A stretch of 64,000 nucleotides of DNA, from assembly GCA_035283685.1 (NCBI GenBank), contig DATETJ010000002.1, positions 248,001 through 312,000 on the forward strand. Direction: 5' to 3'. The notes under the pieces were generated by a model. It was not told the DNA's origin. It made no database searches and was given only the letters and a program-made list of their open reading frames with translations. This document shows positions 1-8,071 of the stretch, in pieces (the first letter of the stretch is position 1; each line of letters starts with the position of its first letter). The translations under genes and the position numbers were made by a program. This stretch comes from Candidatus Bathyarchaeia archaeon. GTDB lineage: Archaea; Thermoproteota; Bathyarchaeia; Bathyarchaeales; Bathyarchaeaceae.

Positions 1-95
1 GCAACAATTTTTCCGAGATGTGCGAGCTTCTTTTTGATAGCCAATAAACCTGAAGCATAAATCCCGTCATCATTGATCAGTAAGATTGTCTTCAT
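1..95 (-). CDS. surE: SurE 5'-nucleotidase, N-terminal fragment (runs off window)
   Basis: Only the first 31 codons are present; the gene continues past the left edge on the minus strand. The ATG is at 93-95 with a GAGGT Shine-Dalgarno element eight bases before it. The protein begins MKTILLINDDGIYASG. The NDDG motif directly after a hydrophobic beta strand is the metal-binding N-terminal signature of SurE, a survival-protein phosphatase that removes phosphate from nucleoside monophosphates. With only 31 residues visible, the family call rests on this one motif, which is very distinctive. The gene is transcribed in the same direction as the acylphosphatase-gltX run but is separated from it by about 250 bases. 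Confidence 0.8.
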   Translation of the reverse strand, partial: MKTILLINDDGIYASGLLAIKKKLAHLGKIV

Positions 96-172
96 TCAAC
101 ATACCTCGTTTAAGACTCTGGATAGGCGTCTCACATCAAAAAAGTGTTTGCTTCTGGAAAGAAAGACAGAAC

Positions 173-197
173 CCAGTTCGGTATTATTACGGTTTCT
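173..197 (+). repeat. 25-bp direct repeat, copy 1
   Basis: This 25-base stretch matches 305-329 at 23 of 25 positions. It lies in the 250-base gap between surE and the acylphosphatase gene. The two copies are 132 bases apart and bracket a 9-bp inverted repeat. No protein is encoded. Function unknown. Confidence 0.6.
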
Positions 198-255
198 AAG
201 CGGGAGTTAATAACATCTGAAAAAACCTGCCTTCCCCAACTCATTACAGCAACAT

Positions 256-295
256 AGAAGTAGTAGTCAACGTACACGCGGCGCGGACTACTTCT
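256..295. repeat. Inverted repeat (9-bp arms) between the two direct repeats
   Basis: AGAAGTAGT at 256-264 is the reverse complement of ACTACTTCT at 287-295, with a 22-base G/C-rich interior. It could form a hairpin in a transcript from either strand. It sits between the two 25-bp direct repeats and upstream (minus strand) of surE. It may be a terminator-like or structured RNA element; the sequence alone does not decide. Confidence 0.4.
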
Positions 296-304
296 GAGCA
301 GAAA

Positions 305-329
305 CCAGCTCGGTGTTATTACGGTTTCT
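305..329 (+). repeat. 25-bp direct repeat, copy 2
   Basis: Second copy of the element at 173-197, differing at two positions (T to C and A to G transitions). It ends 17 bases before the acylphosphatase stop codon. With only two copies and a 107-base spacer it does not look like CRISPR. Confidence 0.6.
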
Positions 330-346
330 GAACCGCCAGCCGCGAA

Positions 347-628
347 CTAGGATTCATAACGTATGCTGAATTTGTGGAACTCCGCTTTGTAATCTTCCCA
401 GAGAACCTCAGCTTTCATCACACTTGCACCATATGAACCTCGTTTGCAAAATTCCACGAGCCTATCGACGCTCTCCTTTTCGCCTTCGAAAACAGCTTCA
501 ACTCTTCCGTCAGGCGTGTTTCTCACCCAGCCGGTTACACCGTGTCTTATGGCTTCATCTTGGGTTTCACTTCGGAAAAATACGCCCTGAACCCTGCCAC
601 TAACATAGACGTGAGCCCTAATCTTCAA
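347..628 (-). CDS. acyP: Acylphosphatase
   Basis: The 93-residue product is the standard length of acylphosphatase, which hydrolyses acyl phosphates such as acetyl phosphate and carbamoyl phosphate. The signature VSGRVQGVFFR carries the phosphate-binding loop and the catalytic Arg, and GWVRNTPDG carries the catalytic Asn. An upstream in-frame extension exists, but it is the antisense of gltX and has no family similarity. I therefore place the start at the TTG at 626-628, which gives the normal N-terminus LKIRAHVYVSG. The gene follows the gltX stop by 26 bases and is probably the last gene of the rpoN-gltX run. Confidence 0.9.
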   Translation of the reverse strand: MKIRAHVYVSGRVQGVFFRSETQDEAIRHGVTGWVRNTPDGRVEAVFEGEKESVDRLVEFCKRGSYGASVMKAEVLWEDYKAEFHKFSIRYES

Positions 629-654
629 TGATTGACAAACCCTGAAAATCCAAT

Positions 655-2412
655 TTATCTGTGGGCATAGTACGCTGTAAGTTTCCATTCGATGCTGTCG
701 ATTCTGGCGAAGCCGAAGCGTTCGAACTGTACAGTGGTATCTGGTTTGAGTTGTCGACATGTGTCTTCGGCTATGCCTCTTGCCACAGTTGCATCGGGCA
801 TAACCACTTCGCAAGGAATGCCGGTGCCCACGGGCAGCCAATGGATCAGAGGCGCGCCAAGCTTTCTTGCCTCTTCATGACCTTTGCTGTGAAAACTTGC
901 CTCGACAACTCCAGCTTCCACATCCTCGATCCGCATGTTGAAAAGACCCATCAACCGCACGATCTGACCGTTCTTCAACAGATTCGCGTCTTGTGTGGCA
1001 ATCCAGAATTCGGCAGCGCCTTTTTGTGGTTCTATTCGGAATTCGCGGAAGCCTCGTTTTGAGTTGTCCGGATGGAGCGGCAAGTGAGCTAGGGTGACTT
1101 CTGGGATCTTCGTAACCTTGAGTTTTCTCGGGTCACGTACAAAGAAATAACGGTCGGTTATTGGATCGAGCAGTTTTCGATTGACAGCGTAGAGGTTCTC
1201 CCAACTCAATGTTACATCCACGGTTTTCGGACCGACTTCAATTATCAGACGTCTTATAGTTTCAGGCAGTATCCCACGTTTTCTTAGAGCGATGAACGTG
1301 GCTAATCGGGGGTCATCCCAACCTGTGAACGCGCCTTTCTTTACGCCTTCAACAATCTTTGACTTGCTCAAGAGTCCACCCACGATTTTCATCCGCCCAT
1401 AGTGGATGGCTTCAGGATAGTGCCAACCAAGATGCTCGTACATGTACTCTTGCCTAGTCTGATTTGCAAGGTGCTCCTTGCCACGTATGATGTGTGTTAC
1501 GCCCATCAAATGATCATCTACGCCAGCAGAGAAGTTGTAAAGAGGCCAAACGCGATACTTGTCGCCGACTCGAGGGTGAGGATATTTCTTTGGGTTGATT
1601 ATGCGTAGTGCAGGCCAGTCACGCACTGCTGGATTGGGATGTTTCAAGTCCGTCTTAATCCGCACAACGGCTTCGCCTTCCTTGTACGTTCCATTTAACA
1701 TGTATTTCCAACGAGCTAGATGCTCACTTGCTGGCAAGTCTCGGCAGGGACACGGCTTCTTTGTTGTGATCAACTTGCGAAACTTTTCGGACGTGCAAGC
1801 GCAGACGTATGCGGCGCCGCTTGCCAGAAGCTTTTCAGCATACTCATAGTAGGCGGGGAGTCGATCGCTCTGAATAACTTCCATATCCCATTTGCAGCCA
1901 AGCCACTTCAAATCCACAGGAATAGCAGCGTAAAAGGGTAAAGCTGACCTTTTCAATCGTGGATCAGTGTCTTCAAGTCGCACTCTAAACGAACCGTTGT
2001 ACATTTTGGCGTATTCGTCGCAAAGCACTATGGCTCGCGCGCTACCTAAGTGAAGCATACAGTCCGGATTGGGCGCAAAACGAGTCACGACGCGTTCATA
2101 TTTGTCGACATTCGATAGTGACGGTAAAGTTCTTTCAACCTCAACTCGCGTCTTGACAAGGGCCTCTGGCCACTTTTCCTCTACGATTTTCTTCTGTTTC
2201 TCAATGGGAAGTTTATTCACTTCGGCAACGATGCCTTGGATAATCGGCGCAATTTCCTTTATCTTTGTCTTCAGTTGAGGCTGCTCAGTTAGTAGTTTTC
2301 CAAGAACAGGCTGGAACTGCGCTTTTCCTCCATAGTTAAGCGCGTTTAGAAGCGCGATTTTCTTTATGGCTTCCCTTTCCGTGTTATCTACCATGCTGCG
2401 CGCACTCTTCAT
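655..2412 (-). CDS. gltX: Glutamyl-tRNA synthetase (archaeal GluRS)
   Basis: This class I aminoacyl-tRNA synthetase of 585 residues attaches glutamate to tRNA. It has the archaeal/eukaryotic architecture: an alpha-helical N-terminal extension of about 100 residues, then the Rossmann catalytic domain with the HIGH-type motif HLGSA in PNPDCMLHLGSA, the KMSKS-type motif LLSKSKI, and a beta-barrel anticodon-binding C-terminus. Length fits the archaeal family. The start could be the first ATG or the second (MVDNTERE, at 2394), which removes six residues. It is 21 bases downstream of the prenyl synthase gene and likely cotranscribed. Whether it also charges tRNA-Gln cannot be told from sequence alone. 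Confidence 0.95.
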   Translation of the reverse strand: MKSARSMVDNTEREAIKKIALLNALNYGGKAQFQPVLGKLLTEQPQLKTKIKEIAPIIQGIVAEVNKLPIEKQKKIVEEKWPEALVKTRVEVERTLPSLSNVDKYERVVTRFAPNPDCMLHLGSARAIVLCDEYAKMYNGSFRVRLEDTDPRLKRSALPFYAAIPVDLKWLGCKWDMEVIQSDRLPAYYEYAEKLLASGAAYVCACTSEKFRKLITTKKPCPCRDLPASEHLARWKYMLNGTYKEGEAVVRIKTDLKHPNPAVRDWPALRIINPKKYPHPRVGDKYRVWPLYNFSAGVDDHLMGVTHIIRGKEHLANQTRQEYMYEHLGWHYPEAIHYGRMKIVGGLLSKSKIVEGVKKGAFTGWDDPRLATFIALRKRGILPETIRRLIIEVGPKTVDVTLSWENLYAVNRKLLDPITDRYFFVRDPRKLKVTKIPEVTLAHLPLHPDNSKRGFREFRIEPQKGAAEFWIATQDANLLKNGQIVRLMGLFNMRIEDVEAGVVEASFHSKGHEEARKLGAPLIHWLPVGTGIPCEVVMPDATVARGIAEDTCRQLKPDTTVQFERFGFARIDSIEWKLTAYYAHR

Positions 2413-2433
2413 GAAGCCCTAGAGCTTCTTCGA

Positions 2434-3510
2434 TTACATGCCCCTTTCGACGAGGTAGTCGGCAAAGGCTTTCAGTTTTTCCTTACCTTCACACGGTGAA
2501 AGTAACCTGTCCACTTCTTCCCAGCTCCCAGTCACAAGTTTTTTGGCGAATTGTCTGGCGTATTCAATTGAGCCGTATTGCTTCATGATTTGAATTGCTT
2601 CATCTTTCAGCTTTTGGTCATCGGTGTGCATTTTGAGAATCGCGTCTAGTCTCTTCTTGTCAGCTAGCTTCGCCTTCTCGAGTGTGTGAATCAGGATTAG
2701 ACTTCGCTTGCCTTCTGTTATGTCTTGACCTCGTCCGCCCTTCTTTGCAGCGAATTCTTTGCTCGTCAAATCAAGAACGTCGTCTTGAATCTGAAAGGCT
2801 ATCCCCAAGGCTTCAGCAAACCGTCCCAACCTCTCAACCGTGTCACTGCTTGCCTCACATAAGACAGACGCAATCTCAGCCGCCATCCTGGCCAACGTGC
2901 CAGTCTTGTAAGCGCACATCTGCATATACTGCGTCTCAGTCAGCTTGTCAGTGTCTGCCAAGCCCTTATGCCAAGCGATGTCCATGGCTTGCCCTAAGCT
3001 CAGATTGATCATATCGCGGATGTAGATTTCATAGATTCGACTCAACTTCTCGGCGCCTATCTTGTCACGGTTTAGGATTAGCGTCAACAAGGGCAAGTAG
3101 TACATGGAATTTCCAGCGTTGATCGCCACATCAAGGCCGAACAGCTTATGGGTGCAGGGTTTGCCTCTTCGAAGCTCAGAGTCGTCCTCAATGTCATCAA
3201 TCATGATGGTTCCATTGTGAATGACCTCTGGAATAATGGCAAAATCCTGCAGGTTCTTCGAGTCCTTACCTAAGGCTTCTACAACAAGCAGAAACAAAGA
3301 TGGTCGCCACCGTTTGCCGCCGCGGTCAAGGAAATCCCATATGGGACTAGCTATCGCTTTGTCCAGTGCTTCAATATTGAAATCGTATCGAGGCGGGCTC
3401 TGTGAAAAAACACTCGCTGATCGGTCGAATTTTCTTGGGATGTAGCGCTCAATTAGTTTGTCGACAATTTGCGCGTTTTCCTCAAGCAATTTTTCCACGT
3501 CAATCTTCAT
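2434..3510 (-). CDS. idsA: Short-chain polyprenyl (geranylgeranyl) diphosphate synthase
   Basis: This 358-residue trans-isoprenyl diphosphate synthase condenses isopentenyl diphosphate with allylic diphosphates to make C15-C20 chains for archaeal ether lipids. The first Asp-rich motif is visible in MIDDIEDDSELRRG and the second in IQDDVLD; both bind Mg-diphosphate. A GGKRWRP motif near residue 65 contacts substrate phosphate. Product chain length (FPP or GGPP) depends on residues before the first motif and is not assigned here. It sits directly after fni, ipk and mvk in one operon, so it supplies the last step of the local isoprenoid pathway. Confidence 0.93.
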   Translation of the reverse strand: MKIDVEKLLEENAQIVDKLIERYIPRKFDRSASVFSQSPPRYDFNIEALDKAIASPIWDFLDRGGKRWRPSLFLLVVEALGKDSKNLQDFAIIPEVIHNGTIMIDDIEDDSELRRGKPCTHKLFGLDVAINAGNSMYYLPLLTLILNRDKIGAEKLSRIYEIYIRDMINLSLGQAMDIAWHKGLADTDKLTETQYMQMCAYKTGTLARMAAEIASVLCEASSDTVERLGRFAEALGIAFQIQDDVLDLTSKEFAAKKGGRGQDITEGKRSLILIHTLEKAKLADKKRLDAILKMHTDDQKLKDEAIQIMKQYGSIEYARQFAKKLVTGSWEEVDRLLSPCEGKEKLKAFADYLVERGM

Positions 3511-3537
3511 TTCCTCACCTCTGTCTCGAAAGCCTGC

Positions 3538-4638
3538 CTAGAGGTCTCGTCTCGCGTAGTTTTGAGGCTCAAAGCCACGCATCACCAACCAATCAGCCAT
3601 TTTCCCAGTAACGATTAAAGGTGCTCTGCGGAGTTTTTGAACTGAGTTCGCGCCAACCAGAAACATCGTGGTCTTCAACTCATCCAAGAGGAGTTGCAGC
3701 TTCTTTTTCGCTTCCTGTGCGCCATGAAACGCGGGATCCAAAATAGGGTACGCCACACCGGTGAGACTGGCACCCAAAGCCAACGCTTTAGCCAAGTCTA
3801 TGCCAGAACGCAATCCGCCTGAAGCGATAACCGGAATGTGAACCACTTGGGTTGTTTCTATCAAACTTGCGGCTGTGGGAATGCCCCAGTCCCAGAAGGT
3901 TTCGCCCAGCCTTTGACGAGTTTCATCTCTTTCCTTCTTAGCTCTGAAATACTCAACCGCTGTCCAGCTTGTTCCGCCTGCTCCTGCAATGTCGATGCCT
4001 GCGATTCCTAAGGCTTCAAGTTGTTTAGCTTCAGCGGCGCCTATTCCGCAACCTACTTCTTTGACGATGACTGGTATGTCTACACCGTCAACTATCGCCT
4101 GAATTCTGGCGGCTACGCCGTTGAAAGTGGTCTCGCCTTCTGGTTGAATTGCCTCTTGCAAAGGGTTTAGATGGATTAGCAAGGCGTCTGCTTCCAGCAT
4201 TTCTACTGCTTTCTTGGCCTCTTTGGCTCCGTACCCTTTTGCTAACTGCGGCGCACCAATGTTAGCCATGATGAATGCGTTAGGGGCCTCCTTGCGAGTT
4301 ACTGCAAACGTGCCTTCTACGGTTGTACTTTCGAAGGCTGTTCGTTGGCTTCCAACGCCCATTCCCAAACCTAGCTCTTCAACCGCTTTCGCAATTGCCA
4401 CGTTGACCTTGCTTCCGTTACGTGTGCCTCCTGTCATTGACTCAACGATCAACGGAGCTGAGAACTTGTGATTGAAGGTCTTACCAGACAGGTTTATTTC
4501 TTCTAAGTTTATTTCTGGCAAAGCCTTGTGTATCATGTGAATTTCTTCAAAGCCGGTTGTAGTGTGTCTTGCTTGAACGTTCTCTCTTAGGCAGATGTCC
4601 AGATGCTCATCTTTTCTTTCTTCAGTTTTCTTCGACAA
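3538..4638 (-). CDS. fni: Type 2 isopentenyl-diphosphate delta-isomerase
   Basis: This 366-residue FMN enzyme interconverts IPP and DMAPP. Family markers are VESMTGGT, MGVGSQRTAFE, the glycine-rich FMN phosphate-binding stretch GIDIAGAGGTSW, and VIASGGLRSGIDLAKAL near the C-terminus. It is a TIM-barrel protein of normal length. The gene lies 15 bases after ipk and 27 bases before idsA, between the enzyme that makes IPP and the enzyme that consumes IPP plus DMAPP. The type 2 form is the usual archaeal isomerase. Confidence 0.95.
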   Translation of the reverse strand: MSKKTEERKDEHLDICLRENVQARHTTTGFEEIHMIHKALPEINLEEINLSGKTFNHKFSAPLIVESMTGGTRNGSKVNVAIAKAVEELGLGMGVGSQRTAFESTTVEGTFAVTRKEAPNAFIMANIGAPQLAKGYGAKEAKKAVEMLEADALLIHLNPLQEAIQPEGETTFNGVAARIQAIVDGVDIPVIVKEVGCGIGAAEAKQLEALGIAGIDIAGAGGTSWTAVEYFRAKKERDETRQRLGETFWDWGIPTAASLIETTQVVHIPVIASGGLRSGIDLAKALALGASLTGVAYPILDPAFHGAQEAKKKLQLLLDELKTTMFLVGANSVQKLRRAPLIVTGKMADWLVMRGFEPQNYARRDL

Positions 4639-4653
4639 TTCGCTTTTCGCTCC

Positions 4654-5487
4654 TCATTCTTTCTGGATGTGGGTGCCGATGACTCTTTCGCCTCGCAAAG
4701 CCTTGTAGACTAAGTGGGGTTTTGATGCATTTACAATTAACGCCGCGATTCCCTTCTCGATTGCGGGCATGAGCTCAATTATCTTGCCGTGAATGCCTCC
4801 TGTTACGTCATGGGCAGTTGATGTTTGGAGTTGTTTCTGTAATTCTCTCAGCTCATCAAGGGTACAATCTTCAATGAAATTAGTTGGTCTAGTCCCTTTA
4901 GGATCAGCCGTGAACAATCCGTCTTCATCAATGCCAATTACCATTCTCTCAGCATTCAACTGTATGGCAATCGAAGCCACCAGTTGGTCGCCGGACAAAA
5001 TTGTGAAACCCAAGTCGAGGTCGAGAACAGCGTCGCCGTAAAGAAGTGGCACAAAGTCCATGGAAAGCAGCCTTTTCAAAGGTTCGTCTATTGCAGCTAT
5101 TATTCGACCTGACTTCGTGACTGTTAGGGATGAAGGTGCTATCGTCACCGCGGGGATATTATGCTTTATTAGAGCTTTCAAGACTATGTTGTTCAACGTT
5201 ATCATCGATTGGTGCGTCTCAGAAAAACCCAGTAGCTGAGAGGCTTCGCCTTGAAAGCCTTCTTTTATCGAGTATTTCTTCGCTAACGGGTGACCGAAAG
5301 AGCCGCCGCCGTGAACGATTATGAGTTGTGGTATTTTGGCTTCAGCAATTTCTGCTGCAAGTCTGTTGATTGCATCTTGATTGGCTGTGAAATCCTTGTC
5401 CTTGTACGTTATTGCTGAGCCGCCAAGTTTGAGAACTACTGGCCTAACGTTCAATTCTGACGCCTTCGTCGGTCTTACAAGCCTCAA
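4654..5487 (-). CDS. Isopentenyl phosphate kinase
   Basis: This is an amino acid kinase-fold protein of up to 277 residues that phosphorylates isopentenyl phosphate to IPP, the last step of the modified archaeal mevalonate routes. Visible motifs are VLKLGGSAITYKD (phosphate loop), IIVHGGGSFGHPLAKKY with the His typical of IPK, and LSGDQL. The annotated ATG overlaps the end of mevalonate kinase by 44 bases. A TTG at 5452-5454 gives a start just before RPVVLKLGGS and is a good alternative. Its presence beside mevalonate kinase, with no classical phosphomevalonate kinase in view, supports the alternative pathway. Confidence 0.92.
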   Translation of the reverse strand: MRLVRPTKASELNVRPVVLKLGGSAITYKDKDFTANQDAINRLAAEIAEAKIPQLIIVHGGGSFGHPLAKKYSIKEGFQGEASQLLGFSETHQSMITLNNIVLKALIKHNIPAVTIAPSSLTVTKSGRIIAAIDEPLKRLLSMDFVPLLYGDAVLDLDLGFTILSGDQLVASIAIQLNAERMVIGIDEDGLFTADPKGTRPTNFIEDCTLDELRELQKQLQTSTAHDVTGGIHGKIIELMPAIEKGIAALIVNASKPHLVYKALRGERVIGTHIQKE

Positions 5488-6439
5488 ACGCCGTTCCGCC
5501 AGCCCGTTCGATTGCCACCATGACTCTTTTTAGCTTCTTTTCTTCCGCCAATGCGATCATGCATCCGCCTCCGCCTCCTCCAGTGAGTTTGGCACCAAAC
5601 GCCCCGCTCCGCCGAGCCGCAAAAATCAGACGTTCAAGAGATTCATGGGATACGTCAACAGCGCAAAGCAACGCATGATTCATGTTCATTAGCTCTCCAG
5701 CAGTTTGGAGGTTCCCTTGTCTCAGCGCTTCAGCAGCTTCTAGAGCGATTCTCGCGCCAGTGACTATTATCAATTTCATTATTGATGGAAAATTCTCATT
5801 CATTCGCCTGACTTTTGCAACCAGCTCGCCAGTTGACCGCTCAACCCGCGTATTGCCTACGACCAAAGGAATGTTTGCATGCACATTTAGGTTGATGAAA
5901 TCCTTGTCTCTTTGAAACTGAAGTGCTCCACCATATGTTGCGATAGCTGGATCAATTCCAGATGGCGTGCCGTGAACGAGCCGCTCTGACTCATAAGCCA
6001 TCCTAAAAATCTCATCGCGGGAAAGCTCGATTCCCAAAAGATTGCTGACCGCGGCAACTGTTGACGTTGCAACAGCCGCAGACGAGCCTAAGCCAGCAGA
6101 CACTGGAATACTGGATTTGATACGCAGATCGATGCCTACTTTCTTGTCTGCCCTTTCAAGAGCCAGTTGAACAGCTCTTCTTACAGGTTCAAGTCTGAAA
6201 CGGCCTTTCGCGCCGCCCCTCTTCGCTTGAAACCTGTCCCCTTTGAAGACGCCTGAGATGCCTAGGTCGACGGAGTTTATACTTATCCGGTTATCCTTTC
6301 TCACTTGGGCAGTGGCGCTTGCGCGTTTGTCAATTGCCACCACAATAGCGGGTTGACCGTAAACAACAAAGTGTTCACCAAAAAGAATGACTTTTGCAGG
6401 TGCGGACGCAGTCACAACCTTACTTTTCAAATCAGTCAT
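5444..6439 (-). CDS. mvk: Mevalonate kinase
   Basis: This GHMP-superfamily kinase of 331 residues phosphorylates mevalonate with ATP. It shows the N-terminal PAKVILFGEHFVVYGQ motif, the ATP-binding loop PVSAGLGSSAAVA, and the C-terminal motif GAKLTGGGGGGCMIAL. Length and motif order match archaeal mevalonate kinases. It starts six bases after the MEMO gene and its 3' end overlaps ipk, suggesting translational coupling of the two kinases. Confidence 0.95.
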   Translation of the reverse strand: MTDLKSKVVTASAPAKVILFGEHFVVYGQPAIVVAIDKRASATAQVRKDNRISINSVDLGISGVFKGDRFQAKRGGAKGRFRLEPVRRAVQLALERADKKVGIDLRIKSSIPVSAGLGSSAAVATSTVAAVSNLLGIELSRDEIFRMAYESERLVHGTPSGIDPAIATYGGALQFQRDKDFINLNVHANIPLVVGNTRVERSTGELVAKVRRMNENFPSIMKLIIVTGARIALEAAEALRQGNLQTAGELMNMNHALLCAVDVSHESLERLIFAARRSGAFGAKLTGGGGGGCMIALAEEKKLKRVMVAIERAGGTAFEACKTDEGVRIER

Positions 6440-6445
6440 GCTAAA

Positions 6446-7294
6446 CTACCTTGTGAAGACTAAAGACGCGTAGCCTACAACAGCTGAACGGTCGCCTATA
6501 ACATCCCCACTTGTTTTGTAACACAGCAGTTTGCCCTCTCGCGCGCCTAGCTCTTTTGCAGCTGTTATCGCAGCTATGGTTGGTCCATAACCGCACATCG
6601 TAACTTGGAAGCCCTCAACCGCTGAGTAAAGCCCCTTCTCGTCCAGCTTCATTGCCGCTTCGAGCACGGTTTTGTCTTTTTGTTCAGCAATTTTTTGGGG
6701 TTCATAATGTGTCATATCGGTTGAGGCGATTACCAAGCCGGCTTTTCCTCTTAAAGCCTTAGCCACGGCCATGCCGACCTCGCGACTTGACTCCAAGTCT
6801 TGCATAAGAAAGCAAATTGGCACAAACTTGAAGCCTGAACCGTAGAGATACTGAAGCCAAGGCAGTTGAACCTCGATTGAGTGTTCTTGCGTATGGGCTG
6901 TGTCGTCGACATCAATAACCGCGGATTCTTTTATTATGCTGTCTCCGACTGCCGTATCGAGTTCAACTTCCCCAAGCGGTGTGCGCCATACTCCTTCTTT
7001 CATTATAGCCAAACCGCTGCCCCTCCCGGTGTGGTTGGGACCAAATATCACGACAGTTTCAGGTTTGCCATCCAAAGCTAAGTGATGATAGCCGTGAGCC
7101 GCTACAGGTCCAGAGTACATGTAACCTGCGTGAGGGCTAACCATTCCAACAATGTTCCGCAGCTTGCCCTGAGAAGCTTTTGGCAGAGCTTTCGGTCCAA
7201 GTTCATGCCTGAAGCAGCCTTCTATTTGAGCCTTCAGCGATGTGGCGTTGCCCTCGTAGAACGTTCCAGCGTATGCGGGACTTCTCACTTTCAA
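6446..7294 (-). CDS. MEMO-family protein (AmmeMemoRadiSam system protein B)
   Basis: This 282-residue protein belongs to the MEMO family, a non-haem dioxygenase-like fold of uncertain reaction. It begins with VRSPAYAGTFYEG, followed by SPHAGYMYSGPVAAHGY with a conserved His, and VIFGPNHTGRG with a second. A DMTHYEP motif and MCGYGPT near the end complete the family pattern. In archaea the gene is commonly placed beside rps2 and mevalonate kinase, as here. The neighbourhood is conserved but does not itself reveal a substrate. Confidence 0.9.
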   Translation of the reverse strand: MKVRSPAYAGTFYEGNATSLKAQIEGCFRHELGPKALPKASQGKLRNIVGMVSPHAGYMYSGPVAAHGYHHLALDGKPETVVIFGPNHTGRGSGLAIMKEGVWRTPLGEVELDTAVGDSIIKESAVIDVDDTAHTQEHSIEVQLPWLQYLYGSGFKFVPICFLMQDLESSREVGMAVAKALRGKAGLVIASTDMTHYEPQKIAEQKDKTVLEAAMKLDEKGLYSAVEGFQVTMCGYGPTIAAITAAKELGAREGKLLCYKTSGDVIGDRSAVVGYASLVFTR

Positions 7295-7316
7295 GGCTTG
7301 CGCCTCTTTGTGAGGG

Positions 7317-8057
7317 CTATTCTTCTTTCGTCAGCTTCACTTCGAAGTCGTCAATCGTAAGCGCTGGATTGCCATCTGGTGGAAGCTCGCCTCTTTCGCG
7401 CAGAATCTGACGTGTCAGAAGCCAATAAATAACTGCCAGCGCTCGTCTGCCCTTATTGTTTGTCGGAATAACCAAATCAACACCGGCAAACTCGTTGTCT
7501 GTGCTGCACAATGCTATCACTGGAATGCCAATGGCTCCTGCCTCCTTCACAGCTTGCGCGTCTGCTTTGGGGTCAGAGACTATCACAATATTGGGTTCAA
7601 TGCGTCCAGCATACAAGGGATTTGAAAGCATGCCCGGAATGAAACGTCCTATTATTGGGGTTGCCTTGGTGAGTTCGCAGAACCGCTTAACTGGCTCACG
7701 AGCGTAGAGACGTGCAGCAATTGCCACGATTCTTGAAGGCTCAAAGCGAGCCAAGAACTTGGATGCAGCTCTGATGCGTTCATCTGTTTTCTTGACGTCT
7801 AAGACAAAAAGCCCATCCGGGCGCACTCTGTAAATGAACGTGGCCATGTCTTTGGTTTTCATTCTTGTGCCTATATGTATGCCTGCTGACAGTAAGGTGT
7901 CCTGCGGTAGAAGCAGTTCCTCGCCAACTCGGACTTCAGCTTCGGTTGGCGCGTCTGCTGCTGCTTCTGTTGAAGCTTCTGCTGAAACTGGAACGTCTGG
8001 AACGTCTAAGGCTTCAGGCGTAGATGATTTTTCTTCTTTGTTCTCTTCTGCTGACAT
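7317..8057 (-). CDS. rps2: 30S ribosomal protein S2 with acidic N-terminal extension
   Basis: The core from about residue 48 (LLPQDTLLSAGIHIGTRMKT) to the end is archaeal S2/SA, a small-subunit protein. Motifs TFIYRVRPDGLFVLDVKKTDERI and FIPGMLSNPLY are diagnostic. The first 45 residues form a Glu/Ala/Pro-rich, probably disordered acidic tail that most S2 proteins lack. An internal start would remove it, but the next in-frame Met is already inside the core, so the extension is probably real. The C-terminus is also acidic. It is 14 bases after enolase, a pairing that recurs in archaea. Confidence 0.95.
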   Translation of the reverse strand: MSAEENKEEKSSTPEALDVPDVPVSAEASTEAAADAPTEAEVRVGEELLLPQDTLLSAGIHIGTRMKTKDMATFIYRVRPDGLFVLDVKKTDERIRAASKFLARFEPSRIVAIAARLYAREPVKRFCELTKATPIIGRFIPGMLSNPLYAGRIEPNIVIVSDPKADAQAVKEAGAIGIPVIALCSTDNEFAGVDLVIPTNNKGRRALAVIYWLLTRQILRERGELPPDGNPALTIDDFEVKLTKEE

Positions 8058-8071
8058 GAGTATTCGCCCTT

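Noticed and set aside
173-329. Possible CRISPR array near the left edge
   Set aside because: Only two copies of a 25-base repeat, with a 107-base spacer and no cas genes nearby; spacing is too long for CRISPR.
655-841. Long N-terminal extension of acylphosphatase
   Set aside because: It reads antisense into the 3' end of gltX and has no family similarity; the TTG at 626-628 gives a normal acylphosphatase.
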